Below, piece after piece: positions 8,562 through 17,592 of a DNA stretch of 64,000 nt (positions are counted from its first letter, which is position 1; each line of letters begins with the position of its first letter). Origin of the DNA: Streptomyces sp. NBC_00162 (GTDB lineage Bacteria > Actinomycetota > Actinomycetes > Streptomycetales > Streptomycetaceae); the NCBI RefSeq assembly GCF_024611995.1, contig NZ_CP102509.1:2728001-2792000 (forward strand), given 5' to 3'. The notes under the pieces are model-generated. The model did not search any database, was not told where the DNA came from, and was given only the letters and a program-made list of their open reading frames with translations. The position numbers were made by a program, and so were the translations under genes.

Positions 8562-8735
8562 CTCGCCTACCGGGTTAGCTGACGGGTTCGGAGCAGGAAG
8601 GTCTCCTACGGGCCTCCTCTTGCGAGGCGGTCCGATTCACCCCAGGGACTGATGTGGGTCCCCGGCTCCCCAGGCTCGCGCCTGACGGGGACTCGGCGAT
8701 CGCTGCCCGGTGCCGCGGATGCGGCGGGTACAACT
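8562..8735 (-). promoter_or_regulatory. ydaO/yuaA-type cyclic di-AMP riboswitch
   Basis: Read on the minus strand, the leader of the M23 peptidase gene contains the hallmark 3' elements of this aptamer: CCGAACCCGTCAGCTAACC followed by CGGTAGGCG, with GGGTGAATCGG and stem-forming GC-rich segments upstream. The conserved core is at about 8570-8595 and outer boundaries are approximate. This class is established upstream of cell-wall hydrolase genes in Streptomyces, where c-di-AMP lowers expression. The start codon lies about 25 nt downstream of the aptamer end. Confidence 0.88.
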
Positions 8736-8739
8736 GACG

Positions 8740-8848
8740 GACAGCACGGGTGACGCTAGGCGGATCATCAGTCAATCGCCAAACAGACACGCCTTTTTGT
8801 TGCGTACGCCACATCACATAAAAGCAACCTCTCCACTAAACGGACAAA
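8740..8848. other. AT-richer promoter region of the M23 gene
   Basis: The gene-free stretch 8537-8926 holds, in order, the peptidase leader, the riboswitch, this AT-richer block and the terminator of the M16 pair. The block is noticeably less GC-rich than its surroundings and must contain the promoter of the riboswitch transcript. I could not assign a -35/-10 pair with confidence. Confidence 0.4.
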
Positions 8849-8884
8849 AAGGGGCTCTGGCGGACAAGCCCGCCAGAGCCCCTT
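8849..8884 (-). terminator. Terminator of the M16 peptidase operon
   Basis: A 15-bp perfect stem (AAGGGGCTCTGGCGG at 8849-8863, complement at 8870-8884) with a 6-nt loop is followed on the minus strand by a run of Ts. This is a textbook intrinsic terminator, 42 nt past the last M16 stop. Confidence 0.92.
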
Positions 8885-8926
8885 GCCGTGTCGGCCGGTT
8901 GGCCGTCGGCTGCCGTTCGGTTGCCG

Positions 8927-10318
8927 TCAGTTGGTGACGACGCTCACGTCGCCGATCCCCAAGGCCCGCACCGGCGCCTCGATCTGCGCCGCGTCGCCCA
9001 CCAGCACGGTGACCAGCCGGTCCGCGGGGAAGGCCTTCACGACCGCCGAAGTCGCCTCCACCGTCCCGGTTTCGGCGAGCCGCGCGTACAACTGCGCCTG
9101 GTAGTCGTCCGGCAGCTCCTGCTCGACCTGGTCGGCGAGGGTGCCCGCAACCGAGGCCGCCGTCTCGAACTTGAGCGGGGCCACGCCCACCAAGTTCTGC
9201 ACCGCCACGTCCCGTTCGGTGTCGGTCAGGCCGCCCTCCGCGAGGGTGCGCAGCACCTTCCAGAGGTCCTCGAGGGCCGGGGCGGTGTTCGGGGTGTCCA
9301 CCGAGCCGCTGATGGCGAGCATCGAGGCGCCCCTGCCGTCGGCCGTGGAGCGCAGCACCTGGCCGAAGGCGCGCACGCCGTACGTGTACCCCTTCTCCTC
9401 GCGCAGCACCTTGTCCAGGCGGGAGGTCAGGGTGCCGCCCAGGCAGTACGTGCCGAGCACCTGGGCCGCCCAGACCCGGTCGTGCCGGTCCGCTCCGATC
9501 CGGCCGATCAGCAGCTGCGTCTGGACCGCGCCGGGCCGGTCCACGATGACCACGCGGCCGGTGTCGTCGGCGGTCACCGGCGGCACCGGGAGGGGCTCGG
9601 CGGTGCCGCCCGTCCACGCGCCCAGGGTGTCTGCGAGGACGGCGTCCAGGTCGATGCCGGTCATGTCGCCGACGACCACCGCGGTGGCGGTGGCGGGGCG
9701 TACGTGGGCCTCGTAGAAGGCGCGTACGGCCGCGGAGTCGATACGGGCGACCGTCTCCTCGGTGCCCTGGCGCGGCCGGGACATGCGCAGGCTGGCCGGA
9801 AAGAGCTCCTTGGAGAGCTGCTTGGCCGCGCGGCGCTGCGGGTTGGCCAGCTCGTGCGGGATCTCGTCGAGCCGGTTGCGCACCAGCCGGTCGACCTCGG
9901 CGTCGGCGAAGGCCGGCGCGCGCAGGGCCTCGGCGAGCAGGCCCAGCGCCTTGGGCAGCCGGGAGGCCGGGACCTCCAGGGAGACCCGCAGGCCCGGGTG
10001 GTCGGCGTGCGCGTCGAGGGTGGCGCCGCAGCGCTCCAGCTCGGCCGCGAACTCCTCGGCGGAGTGCTTGTCGGTGCCCTCGGACAGGGCGCGGGACATG
10101 ATGGTCGCCACGCCGTCCAGGCCCTCGGGCTCGGCGTCCAGCGGGGCGGCGAGGTTGACCTCGACCGCGATCACCTGCTGGCCCGGGCGGTGGCAGCGCA
10201 GCAGGGTCAGGCCGTTGGAGAGGACCGAGCGGTCGGGGGCCGGGAAGGCCCACGGCTGCGGCTCGCCGGCCTGCGGCTGCGGGTGGAAGGTCATCGTGAC
10301 GGCTGCGGTGTCGCTCAC
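8927..10318 (-). CDS. M16 family (insulinase-like) peptidase, non-catalytic partner subunit
   Basis: A 463-residue protein with the two-lobed M16 fold (N-lobe about 25-215, C-lobe about 220-450). The segment corresponding to the zinc motif reads TIMSRALSEG instead of HxxEH, so it lacks the metal-binding histidines. That fits the regulatory half of a heterodimeric M16 enzyme, as in mitochondrial processing peptidase. Its GTG start at 10318 overlaps the TGA of the catalytic partner in the sequence GTGA, so the two are translationally coupled and probably made in equal amounts. An arginine-rich C-lobe motif involved in substrate contact is also seen in such partners. No signal peptide is present, so it is likely cytosolic. 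Confidence 0.85.
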   Translation of the reverse strand: MSDTAAVTMTFHPQPQAGEPQPWAFPAPDRSVLSNGLTLLRCHRPGQQVIAVEVNLAAPLDAEPEGLDGVATIMSRALSEGTDKHSAEEFAAELERCGATLDAHADHPGLRVSLEVPASRLPKALGLLAEALRAPAFADAEVDRLVRNRLDEIPHELANPQRRAAKQLSKELFPASLRMSRPRQGTEETVARIDSAAVRAFYEAHVRPATATAVVVGDMTGIDLDAVLADTLGAWTGGTAEPLPVPPVTADDTGRVVIVDRPGAVQTQLLIGRIGADRHDRVWAAQVLGTYCLGGTLTSRLDKVLREEKGYTYGVRAFGQVLRSTADGRGASMLAISGSVDTPNTAPALEDLWKVLRTLAEGGLTDTERDVAVQNLVGVAPLKFETAASVAGTLADQVEQELPDDYQAQLYARLAETGTVEATSAVVKAFPADRLVTVLVGDAAQIEAPVRALGIGDVSVVTN

Positions 10319-11691
10319 TGCTCCGCCCCCTCGTTCTCGTCGTTCTCGGCGGACTCGGCGGACACGTCCGACTCGTCGGATTCGTCGGCCGCGATCGGCT
10401 CGTAGACCAGCACCGCGCGGTTGTCCGGGCGCAGCCGGGCCGCGGCCACGGCCTGCACCTCCCCGGCGGTCACGTCGAGGACCCGCTGCACGGCGGTCAG
10501 CGCCAGCTGCGGGTCGCCGAAGAGCACCGCGAACCGGCACAGTTCGTCGGCCCGGCCCGCGACCGTGCTCAGCCGGTCCAGCCACTCCCGCTCCAGCTGC
10601 GCCTGCGCGCGCTCCATCTCCTCGGCCGTCGGGCCCTCGGCGGCGAAGCGCGCGAGCTCCTCGTCCACGGCCGCCTCGATGTCGGGGACCTCGACCCCGC
10701 CGGAGGTCTTGACGTCCAGCCAGCCCAGCGAGGGCGCCCCGGCCAGCCGCAGGATGCCGAACCCGGCCGCGACGGCCGTCTGGTCCCGGCGTACCAGGCG
10801 GTTGTGGAGCCGCGAGGACTCGCCGCCGCCCAGGACGGTCAGCGCCACGTCGGCGGCGTCGCACTCGCGGGTGCCGTCGTGCGGGAGCCGGTAGGCGGCC
10901 ATCAGCGCACGCGCCGGAACCTCCTCGACGATCTCCTCGCGCAGCTCCCGGCCGATGACCTCGGGCAGCGAACCGTCACGGGGCGGCTGCTTGCCGTCGT
11001 GCGAGGGGATGCTGCCGAAGTACTTCTCGACCCACGCGAGCGTGCGCTCCGGGTCGATGTCGCCGACGATCGACAGCACCGCGTTGTTGGGCGCGTAGTA
11101 CGTACGGAAGAAGGTGCGCGCGTCCTCCAGGGAGGCGGCGTCCAGATCGGCCATGGAGCCGATCGGCGTGTGGTGGTACGGGTGGCCCTCGGGGTAGGCG
11201 AGGGCGGTCAGCTTCTCGAAAGCCGTGCCGTACGGGACGTTGTCGTACCGCTGGCGGCGCTCGTTCTTGACGACGTCACGCTGGTTCTCCATGGACTCGT
11301 CGTCCAGGGCGGCCAGCAGCGAACCCATCCGGTCCGCCTCCAGCCACAGCGCGAGCTCCAGCTGGTGGGTGGGCATCGTCTCGAAGTAGTTGGTGCGCTC
11401 GAAGCTGGTGGTGCCGTTGAGGGAACCGCCGGCGCCCTGGACCAGCTCGAAGTGCCCGTTGCCCGGTACGCTCGCCGAGCCCTGGAACATCAGGTGCTCG
11501 AAGAGGTGAGCCAGGCCGGTACGGCCCTTGACTTCGTGGCGCGAGCCGACGTCGTACCAGAGACAGACCGCGGCGACCGGGGTCAGGTGGTCCTCGGACA
11601 GCACCACGCGCAGGCCGTTGGCCAGCCGGTGCTCGGTCGCTGTCAGGCCGCCGGAGCCGGCCTGGGCTGTGGCCGTGTGACCCATGGGCAT
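10315..11691 (-). CDS. M16 family (insulinase-like) zinc metallopeptidase, catalytic subunit
   Basis: A 458-residue zinc peptidase. The inverted zinc motif HLFEH (His62, Glu65, His66) is intact, and a downstream acidic stretch (DESMENQRDVVKNERR) supplies the third ligand. The M16 N-lobe covers about 20-220 and the C-lobe about 225-425. An acidic Asp/Glu/Ser-rich tail (ADESDESDVSAESAENDENEG) ends the protein. The first ATG (11691) has AAGGGA upstream; the ATG at 11685 is an alternative. It is the first gene of a two-gene operon with the HxxEH-less partner and is divergent from parC. Likely substrates are peptides left by other proteases; processing of signal or lantibiotic leader peptides is possible but not shown. 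Confidence 0.92.
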   Translation of the reverse strand: MPMGHTATAQAGSGGLTATEHRLANGLRVVLSEDHLTPVAAVCLWYDVGSRHEVKGRTGLAHLFEHLMFQGSASVPGNGHFELVQGAGGSLNGTTSFERTNYFETMPTHQLELALWLEADRMGSLLAALDDESMENQRDVVKNERRQRYDNVPYGTAFEKLTALAYPEGHPYHHTPIGSMADLDAASLEDARTFFRTYYAPNNAVLSIVGDIDPERTLAWVEKYFGSIPSHDGKQPPRDGSLPEVIGRELREEIVEEVPARALMAAYRLPHDGTRECDAADVALTVLGGGESSRLHNRLVRRDQTAVAAGFGILRLAGAPSLGWLDVKTSGGVEVPDIEAAVDEELARFAAEGPTAEEMERAQAQLEREWLDRLSTVAGRADELCRFAVLFGDPQLALTAVQRVLDVTAGEVQAVAAARLRPDNRAVLVYEPIAADESDESDVSAESAENDENEGAEQ

Positions 11692-11873
11692 GTGATCCCT
11701 TCGATCGCGATGCAGAGATTTCCGTCAGACCTGCCACTGTATGCAAGCGCGTCGGCAGCCGGATAAGTTCCCGGGTCACACTGGGTCGGAGTCGGCGCTG
11801 TCGGTGCCTCGGGCCACAATGGTCCGCGTCAGACCCCCAGCACACTCATTCTTGGTTAAGGAGCCGCGCAGCG

Positions 11874-14330
11874 ATGGCCCGCCGCAGCACGAAGACCCCG
11901 CCGCCGGAGGATTTCGAGGAGAAGATCCTCGACATCGACGTCGTCGACGAAATGCAGGGCTCCTTCCTCGAGTACGCGTACTCGGTGATCTACTCCCGTG
12001 CCCTGCCCGATGCCCGGGACGGCATGAAGCCGGTGCACCGCCGCATCGTGTACCAGATGAACGAGATGGGGCTGCGACCCGACCGCGGCTATGTGAAGTG
12101 CGCCCGCGTCGTCGGCGAGGTGATGGGCAAGCTCCACCCGCACGGTGACGCGTCGATCTACGACGCCCTCGTGCGCATGGCCCAGCCCTTCTCGATGCGG
12201 CTGCCGCTGGTCGACGGCCACGGCAACTTCGGTTCGCTCGGCAACGACGACCCGCCGGCCGCGATGCGTTACACCGAGTGCAAGATGGCCGACGCCACGT
12301 CACTGATGACGGAGTCGATCGACGAGGACACCGTCGACTTCACCGCCAACTACGACGGCCAGGAGCGGGAGCCGGTCGCGCTTCCCGCCGCGTATCCGAA
12401 CCTGCTGGTCAACGGCGCGTCCGGAATCGCGGTCGGCATGGCCACCAACATGCCCCCGCACAACCTCGGCGAGGTCATCGCGGCCGCCCGCCACCTGATC
12501 CGCTACCCGCAGGCGGACCTGGAGGCGCTGATGCGCTTCGTCCCGGGCCCGGACCTGCCCACGGGCGGCCGGATCGTCGGGCTCTCGGGGATCAAGGACG
12601 CGTACGAGAACGGCCGCGGCACCTTCAAGATCCGCGCGACGGTGGCGGTGGAGAACGTGACGGCGCGCCGCAAGGGCCTGGTCGTCACGGAACTGCCCTT
12701 CACGGTCGGCCCCGAGAAGGTCATCGCGAAGATCAAGGACCTGGTCGGCTCGAAGAAGCTCCAGGGCATCGCGGACGTCAAGGACCTCACCGACCGCTCG
12801 CACGGCCTGCGCCTGGTCATCGAGATCAAGAACGGCTTCCACCCCGAGGCCGTGCTCGAGCAGCTCTACAAGCTGACGCCGATGGAGGAGTCCTTCGGCA
12901 TCAACAACGTGGCGCTGGTGGACGGGCAGCCGCTCACGCTCGGCCTCAAGGAGCTGCTGGAGGTCTACCTCGACCACCGCTTCGAGGTCGTCCGGCGGCG
13001 CAGCGAGTTCCGCCGCACCAAGCGCCGCGACCGCCTGCACCTGGTCGAGGGCCTGCTGGTGGCGCTCATCGACATCGACGAGGTCATCCGGCTCATCCGG
13101 GACAGCGACAACTCCGCGCAGGCCAAGGCCCGGCTGATGGAGCGGTTCTCGCTCAGCGAGATCCAGACCCAGTACATCCTGGACACCCCGCTGCGCCGCC
13201 TCACCCGGTTCGACCGGATCGAGCTGGAGTCCGAGCGCGACCGGCTGACCGGCGAGATCGACGAGCTGACCGGCATCCTGGAGTCCGACACCGAGCTGCG
13301 CAAGCTGGTCTCCACGGAACTGGCGGCGGTCGCCAAGAAGTTCGGCACCGAGCGCCGCACGGTGCTGCTGGAGTCGGCCGGCACGGCGGTGGCGGCGGTT
13401 CCGCTGGAGGTCGCGGACGACCCCTGCCGCGTGCTGCTGTCCACGACCGGCCTGCTGGCGCGTACCGCGAACGGCGATGCCCTTCCGGAGGAGGAGGGCG
13501 GCGCCCGCGCCAAGCACGACCTGATCGTCTCGCAGGTCGCGGCGACCGCCCGGGCCGAGGTCGGCGCGGTCACCTCGTACGGGCGGCTGCTGCGGCTGTC
13601 GGTGATCGACCTGCCGCAGCTGCCGGACACCCACGCCGCGCCGAACCTGGCGGGCGGCGCCCCGGTCTCGGAGTTCCTCTCCGGGCTGGAGGCGGACGAG
13701 AAGGTGATCTGCCTGACCTCGCTGGACGAGTCCTCGCAGGGCCTGGCGCTGGGCACCGAGCAGGGCGTGGTCAAGCGCGTCGTGCCGGACTACCCGGCCA
13801 ACAAGGACGAGCTGGAGGTCATCACCCTCAAGGAGGGCGACCGGATCGTCGGCGCGGTCGAGCTGCGCACGGGTGAGGAGGACCTGGTCTTCCTCACCGA
13901 CGACGCCCAGCTGCTGCGCTACCCGGCCTCCCAGGTGCGCCCGCAGGGCCGTCCGGCGGGCGGTATGGCGGGCATCAAGCTCGCCGAGAACTCCAAGGTG
14001 ATCCACTTCTCGGCCGTCGACCCGGCCCGGGACGCGATGGTCTTCACGGTGGCGGGCTCGCACGGGACGCTGGACGACTCGGTGCTGTCCGGGAAGCTGA
14101 CCCCCTTCGACCAGTACCCGCGCAAGGGTCGCGCCACCGGTGGTGTGCGCTGCCAGCGGTTCCTGAAGGGCGAGGACGTGCTGGTGCTGGCCTGGGTGGG
14201 CAACGCGCCGGTCCGGGCGGCGACGGCAAACGGCACACCGGCCGAACTGCCGGCCGTGGACCCGCGCCGCGACGGCTCGGGGGCCGCGCTGCCCGCGTCC
14301 GTGGCGGCGCTGGCCGGGGGCGCGCTGTAG
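11874..14330 (+). CDS. parC: DNA topoisomerase IV subunit A
   Basis: The 818-residue A subunit of a type IIA topoisomerase cuts and rejoins DNA to decatenate replicated chromosomes. The active-site tyrosine is Tyr133 in [10 protein letters not shown]. The quinolone-resistance segment [17 protein letters not shown] (about 88-104) carries an unsubstituted Ser94. After the breakage-reunion and coiled-coil regions (to about 500) comes a short, irregular beta-pinwheel C-terminal domain. It lacks a convincing GyrA box, which argues for ParC over GyrA, as does the presence of parE 21 kb away rather than gyrB next door. An AAGGAG ribosome-binding site lies 11 nt before the ATG. It is followed by a strong bidirectional terminator. 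Confidence 0.92.
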   Translation: MARRSTKTPPPEDFEEKILDIDVVDEMQGSFLEYAYSVIYSRALPDARDGMKPVHRRIVYQMNEMGLRPDRGYVKCARVVGEVMGKLHPHGDASIYDALVRMAQPFSMRLPLVDGHGNFGSLGNDDPPAAMRYTECKMADATSLMTESIDEDTVDFTANYDGQEREPVALPAAYPNLLVNGASGIAVGMATNMPPHNLGEVIAAARHLIRYPQADLEALMRFVPGPDLPTGGRIVGLSGIKDAYENGRGTFKIRATVAVENVTARRKGLVVTELPFTVGPEKVIAKIKDLVGSKKLQGIADVKDLTDRSHGLRLVIEIKNGFHPEAVLEQLYKLTPMEESFGINNVALVDGQPLTLGLKELLEVYLDHRFEVVRRRSEFRRTKRRDRLHLVEGLLVALIDIDEVIRLIRDSDNSAQAKARLMERFSLSEIQTQYILDTPLRRLTRFDRIELESERDRLTGEIDELTGILESDTELRKLVSTELAAVAKKFGTERRTVLLESAGTAVAAVPLEVADDPCRVLLSTTGLLARTANGDALPEEEGGARAKHDLIVSQVAATARAEVGAVTSYGRLLRLSVIDLPQLPDTHAAPNLAGGAPVSEFLSGLEADEKVICLTSLDESSQGLALGTEQGVVKRVVPDYPANKDELEVITLKEGDRIVGAVELRTGEEDLVFLTDDAQLLRYPASQVRPQGRPAGGMAGIKLAENSKVIHFSAVDPARDAMVFTVAGSHGTLDDSVLSGKLTPFDQYPRKGRATGGVRCQRFLKGEDVLVLAWVGNAPVRAATANGTPAELPAVDPRRDGSGAALPASVAALAGGAL

Positions 14331-14343
14331 GAGGTACGAGGTC

Positions 14344-14380
14344 ATTCGGGTGGTACGTCCGGGGGACGTACCACCCGAAT
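14344..14380. terminator. Bidirectional terminator after parC
   Basis: A perfect 17-bp inverted repeat (arms 14344-14360 and 14364-14380) encloses a GGG loop and starts 13 nt after the parC stop. It separates parC from the Mrr-TerD gene. Confidence 0.85.
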
Positions 14381-14437
14381 GGCGACTAGTGTTTTCCCTC
14401 TTGGCACTGTCGGGTGGGGCGGGGAGACACAGAGCTG

Positions 14438-16492
14438 ATGAGTCGTCGGTCGGGCGGAGTGATCGGGGACTGGGCGGAGGCCCAGCGCCGGATGCAGCAG
14501 ACGCAGCTGATCCAGCAGCGCGAGACGGAACGCCGGCAGCGGGCGTACGAACGGGACGTGGCCCGGGGCCAGCGGCAGCACCGTGAGGCCGAGGCCCGGC
14601 GGCGGACCGAGCAGCTCGACGCCGAGGTCGCCGCCCTGCAGGGCCTGTTGGTCACAGGATGCCGGGCACCGGCATTCCGGATGGCCTCCCTGGTCCGCCC
14701 CGAGCATCTGGAACCGTTCAGCCCCGGGGCTCTTGCGCAGCCGGTGCCGATGCCCCGTATCGAGCAGTTCCAGCAGCAGAGCAGCGGCTGGACCCTCGGA
14801 TCGAGCCACCGGGCACAAGCCGAGCGGGCGGCTCATGCCCGGTACACCCAGGCCTGGCAGGCCGCCAACGCCGCAGAGTCGCAGCGGCAGCAGCAACTGG
14901 CGGCGTACCGGCAGCAGTACGACCGCTGGGCGGCGGAACAACTAGCCGGAATCCGGGCGCACAACAGCGGGCTCACCGAGCTGGCCGGGGCACTGAGCGC
15001 GGGCGACGCCGAGGCGGTGGTGGAGTACTTCTCTGCCGCCCTGTACGCCTCAACGGCCTGGCCCGAGGCCCTGCCGAGGCAGGTGGCGGCTGCGTACGAC
15101 CCGGCCGCACGCCAGCTGGTGCTGGACTGGGAGCTGCCCGGGTACCCGGTAGTACCGGAGGCCAGGTCGGTGCAGTACCTGCCGAGTACGGGCCAGGACA
15201 AAGTGAAGCCTCGCCCGGTCACGGAGCGGCGGGCAATGTACCGGGACCTTCTGGCGCAGTGCATGCTGCTCGTGCTGCGCGAGCTGTACGCGGCGGACGA
15301 GTTCAGCGTGCTGGACTCGGTCGTGGTCAACGGATTCGTGGACTGCCCTGATCCGGTCACGGGGCAGGAGGCGCAGTTCGTACTCGCCTCGGTCTCGGCC
15401 GTACGCACGACTTTCGCAGGACTGCGACTTGAGCAAGTCAGCGCAGCGGACTGCCTGGTCGAGGGGTTGCGGGGGCAGCTCTCTGCGCGGCCCGACCAGC
15501 TGACGGCGGTGCGCCCCGGGCGCCGGCCTGGCGAGGTGGGCGGTGTCGTCAGCCACGGCGGGCACGCGGGCGGCGACGAGGACGAGCCCGACCTCTTCGC
15601 GATGGACCCGATCGCCTTCGAGAACCTGGTGGCGGAGCTCTTCCGGGCGATGGGCATGGAGGCGGTGACCACCCAGCGGTCGGGCGACGGCGGCGTGGAC
15701 ATCGAAGCGGAAGACCGCACCCCGCTCCGGGGCGGGCGGATCGTGGTGCAGGTCAAGCGCTATCGGAGCCGACTCAATCCCGACGTGGTACGGGAGCTTT
15801 ACGGCACGGTCCAGGCCATGGGCGCGAACAAGGGGGTGCTGGTCACCACCGCGTCCTTCGGGCGGGGCTCGTACGACTTCGCCGAAGGCAAGCCGCTGGA
15901 GCTGGTTTCCGGCGTCCAGCTCGTGGAGCTGCTGCACCAGTACGGGCTGCGCGGCCGCCTCGGCGGTGGTCCGGCGGTGCAGCGGACGCCGGAGCCCGCC
16001 CCTTCGGCCGACCACAACGTGCTCGGCATGTCCTGGTCGGGCGCGGTCGCGCTCGACGTGTGCGCGCTGGTCTGCACCGGCAACCGGGTGCTGAGCGAGG
16101 AGCACTTCGTCTTCTTCAACAACCCGCGGACGCCCGACGGTTCGGTGCGCACCCGCGCGCACACGGGGCCCGACAAGGCCGCCCTCGAGGTCACCTTCGA
16201 GGCCCTGCCCGGCGAGGCCGACCGGCTGGTCCTGGTGGCCGCGATCGACCCGGAGGCCGATCCGCACGCGGACCTGGCCGGTTTCACGGACGCCCGGATC
16301 CGGCTCCTCGACGCGGCGGGCGCGGAGGCGGGGCAGCTGGAGGTGTCCGACGGCCGGGCCGGCGAGACCGCCCTCGTACTCGGGTCCTTCCGGCGCCGGG
16401 CGAACGGCGACTGGGACTTCGTGATCGGCGGCAAGGGCTACCGGGGCGGCCTGGAGGACCTGCTGCGCGAGTACGGCGTCGAGGTCGCCTAG
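14438..16492 (+). CDS. Mrr-like restriction endonuclease / TerD domain fusion protein
   Basis: A 684-residue three-part protein. Residues 10-170 are rich in Gln, Arg, Glu and Ala and predicted to form long coiled coils. Residues 180-360 form a globular region I do not recognise. Residues 390-505 form an Mrr/REase-type nuclease domain with Glu396 (FENLVAELF), Asp421 (GDGGVDIE) and Gln438-x-Lys440 (VVQVKRY), so the D...QxK active site is intact. Residues 525-684 form a TerD domain (VLGMSWSG; SEEHFVFFNNP; DKAALEVTFEALP), a Ca2+-binding fold of tellurium/stress-response operons. It probably acts in the cytosol on damaged or foreign DNA; this is inference. The ATG at 14438 is chosen over a GTG at 14414 with no ribosome-binding site. 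No other ter gene is adjacent. Confidence 0.88.
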   Translation: MSRRSGGVIGDWAEAQRRMQQTQLIQQRETERRQRAYERDVARGQRQHREAEARRRTEQLDAEVAALQGLLVTGCRAPAFRMASLVRPEHLEPFSPGALAQPVPMPRIEQFQQQSSGWTLGSSHRAQAERAAHARYTQAWQAANAAESQRQQQLAAYRQQYDRWAAEQLAGIRAHNSGLTELAGALSAGDAEAVVEYFSAALYASTAWPEALPRQVAAAYDPAARQLVLDWELPGYPVVPEARSVQYLPSTGQDKVKPRPVTERRAMYRDLLAQCMLLVLRELYAADEFSVLDSVVVNGFVDCPDPVTGQEAQFVLASVSAVRTTFAGLRLEQVSAADCLVEGLRGQLSARPDQLTAVRPGRRPGEVGGVVSHGGHAGGDEDEPDLFAMDPIAFENLVAELFRAMGMEAVTTQRSGDGGVDIEAEDRTPLRGGRIVVQVKRYRSRLNPDVVRELYGTVQAMGANKGVLVTTASFGRGSYDFAEGKPLELVSGVQLVELLHQYGLRGRLGGGPAVQRTPEPAPSADHNVLGMSWSGAVALDVCALVCTGNRVLSEEHFVFFNNPRTPDGSVRTRAHTGPDKAALEVTFEALPGEADRLVLVAAIDPEADPHADLAGFTDARIRLLDAAGAEAGQLEVSDGRAGETALVLGSFRRRANGDWDFVIGGKGYRGGLEDLLREYGVEVA

Positions 16493-17568
16493 GCCTCGGC
16501 CGTTTCGGCCTCCGGCTCCGGCTCCGCGGGCCGGGCGACGTACCGCAGGACGCCCCACATGCTCTCCGGGCGCGCCTCGTGCAGGGCCGGTTCGCGGCAG
16601 GCTTCCAGTTCGCCCAGCAGGCCCGGCCCGTCGGTGCCGGAGCCGATCAGGACCAGCTGCGTCAGCCGGCGCTCGCCCCGGCCCCAGGGCCGTGGGGCGA
16701 AGCGGAGGAACCGGCCGACCGCGTGGACCTCGTACCTCTCCTCGTGTCCGGGCACGCCGAAGTAGACGAAGCCCTTGATCCGGTAGAGCCCGGCCGGGCG
16801 GCGGTCGAGGAAGTCGATGAACCGGCGCGGCGAGAGGGCCTGTTCGGTGACGAACTCGAGGCTCTCGTACGCCGCGTGTGCGTGCGAGCAGTGGTCGTGG
16901 TCGTGGTCCTCGGCCTCCGCGAGCAGGTCCTCGAAGGAGAGCTGTCCGCGGGTCTCGGTCCAGGGCCGCCGGTCGAAGAGCAGCTCGGGGTCGATCCGCC
17001 CGTGGTCGGCGCCGACGACCGGGGTGCCCGGAGCGCACAGGGTGCCCAGAAGGCCCTCGATCCGGGCCCGCTCCACGTCATCGACCCGGTCGGTCTTGTT
17101 GAGCACGACCAGGTCCGCGACGGCGAGGTGCCGGTCGGTCTCCGGGTGCCGGGACCGGGTCGCGTCGAACTCCGCCGCGTCCACGACCTCCACCATGCCG
17201 CCGTAGCGGATGCCGGGATTCTCGCTGGCCACGAGCATCCGGATCATCTCCTGGGGCTCGGCCAGCCCGCTCGCCTCGATGACGATCACGTCGATGCGGT
17301 GCACGGGGGCGGCGAGCTTCTCCAGGTACGCGTCGAGCTCGCTGCCGTCGACGGCGCAGCACAGGCAGCCGCCGCCGAGGGAGACCATCGAGTCGCCGAC
17401 CTGGCCGGCCACCGACATGGCGTCGATCTCGATCGACCCGAAGTCGTTGACGACGACCCCGATCCGGGTGCCGGCGCGGTGGGCGAGGAGATGGTTGAGC
17501 ACGGTGGTCTTGCCGGATCCGAGGAATCCGGCGAGGACGACGACGGGGATGGGCTGCCTGCTGTTCAC
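16489..17568 (-). CDS. CobW/COG0523 family G3E GTPase (putative metal chaperone)
   Basis: A 359-residue GTPase of the COG0523 branch, whose members load zinc or other metals onto client proteins. It has the P-loop GFLGSGKTT (14-22), the metal-binding CxCC motif GGGCLCCAV (Cys68, Cys70, Cys71), the guanine-specificity motif NKTD near 157, and a CobW C-terminal domain from about 245. A histidine-rich loop (EDHDHDHCSHAHA) between the domains could hold additional metal. Its stop codon overlaps that of the convergent Mrr-TerD gene at the palindrome CTAG. It begins 24 nt after the citrate-synthase-like gene on the same strand, so the two are probably co-transcribed. No zinc-uptake regulator site is evident. 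Confidence 0.9.
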   Translation of the reverse strand: MNSRQPIPVVVLAGFLGSGKTTVLNHLLAHRAGTRIGVVVNDFGSIEIDAMSVAGQVGDSMVSLGGGCLCCAVDGSELDAYLEKLAAPVHRIDVIVIEASGLAEPQEMIRMLVASENPGIRYGGMVEVVDAAEFDATRSRHPETDRHLAVADLVVLNKTDRVDDVERARIEGLLGTLCAPGTPVVGADHGRIDPELLFDRRPWTETRGQLSFEDLLAEAEDHDHDHCSHAHAAYESLEFVTEQALSPRRFIDFLDRRPAGLYRIKGFVYFGVPGHEERYEVHAVGRFLRFAPRPWGRGERRLTQLVLIGSGTDGPGLLGELEACREPALHEARPESMWGVLRYVARPAEPEPEAETAEA

Positions 17569-17592
17569 CCGGTCGATCGTATCCAGGTGTCG

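Noticed and set aside
8888..10405. Long plus-strand frame over the M16 partner gene
   Set aside because: It has no recognisable domain and a skewed composition, and the minus-strand M16 reading with coupled GTGA overlap explains the region.
11874..14330. DNA gyrase A instead of ParC
   Set aside because: The C-terminal domain lacks a clear GyrA box, no gyrB is adjacent, and a partner ParE-like gene exists in the same window.
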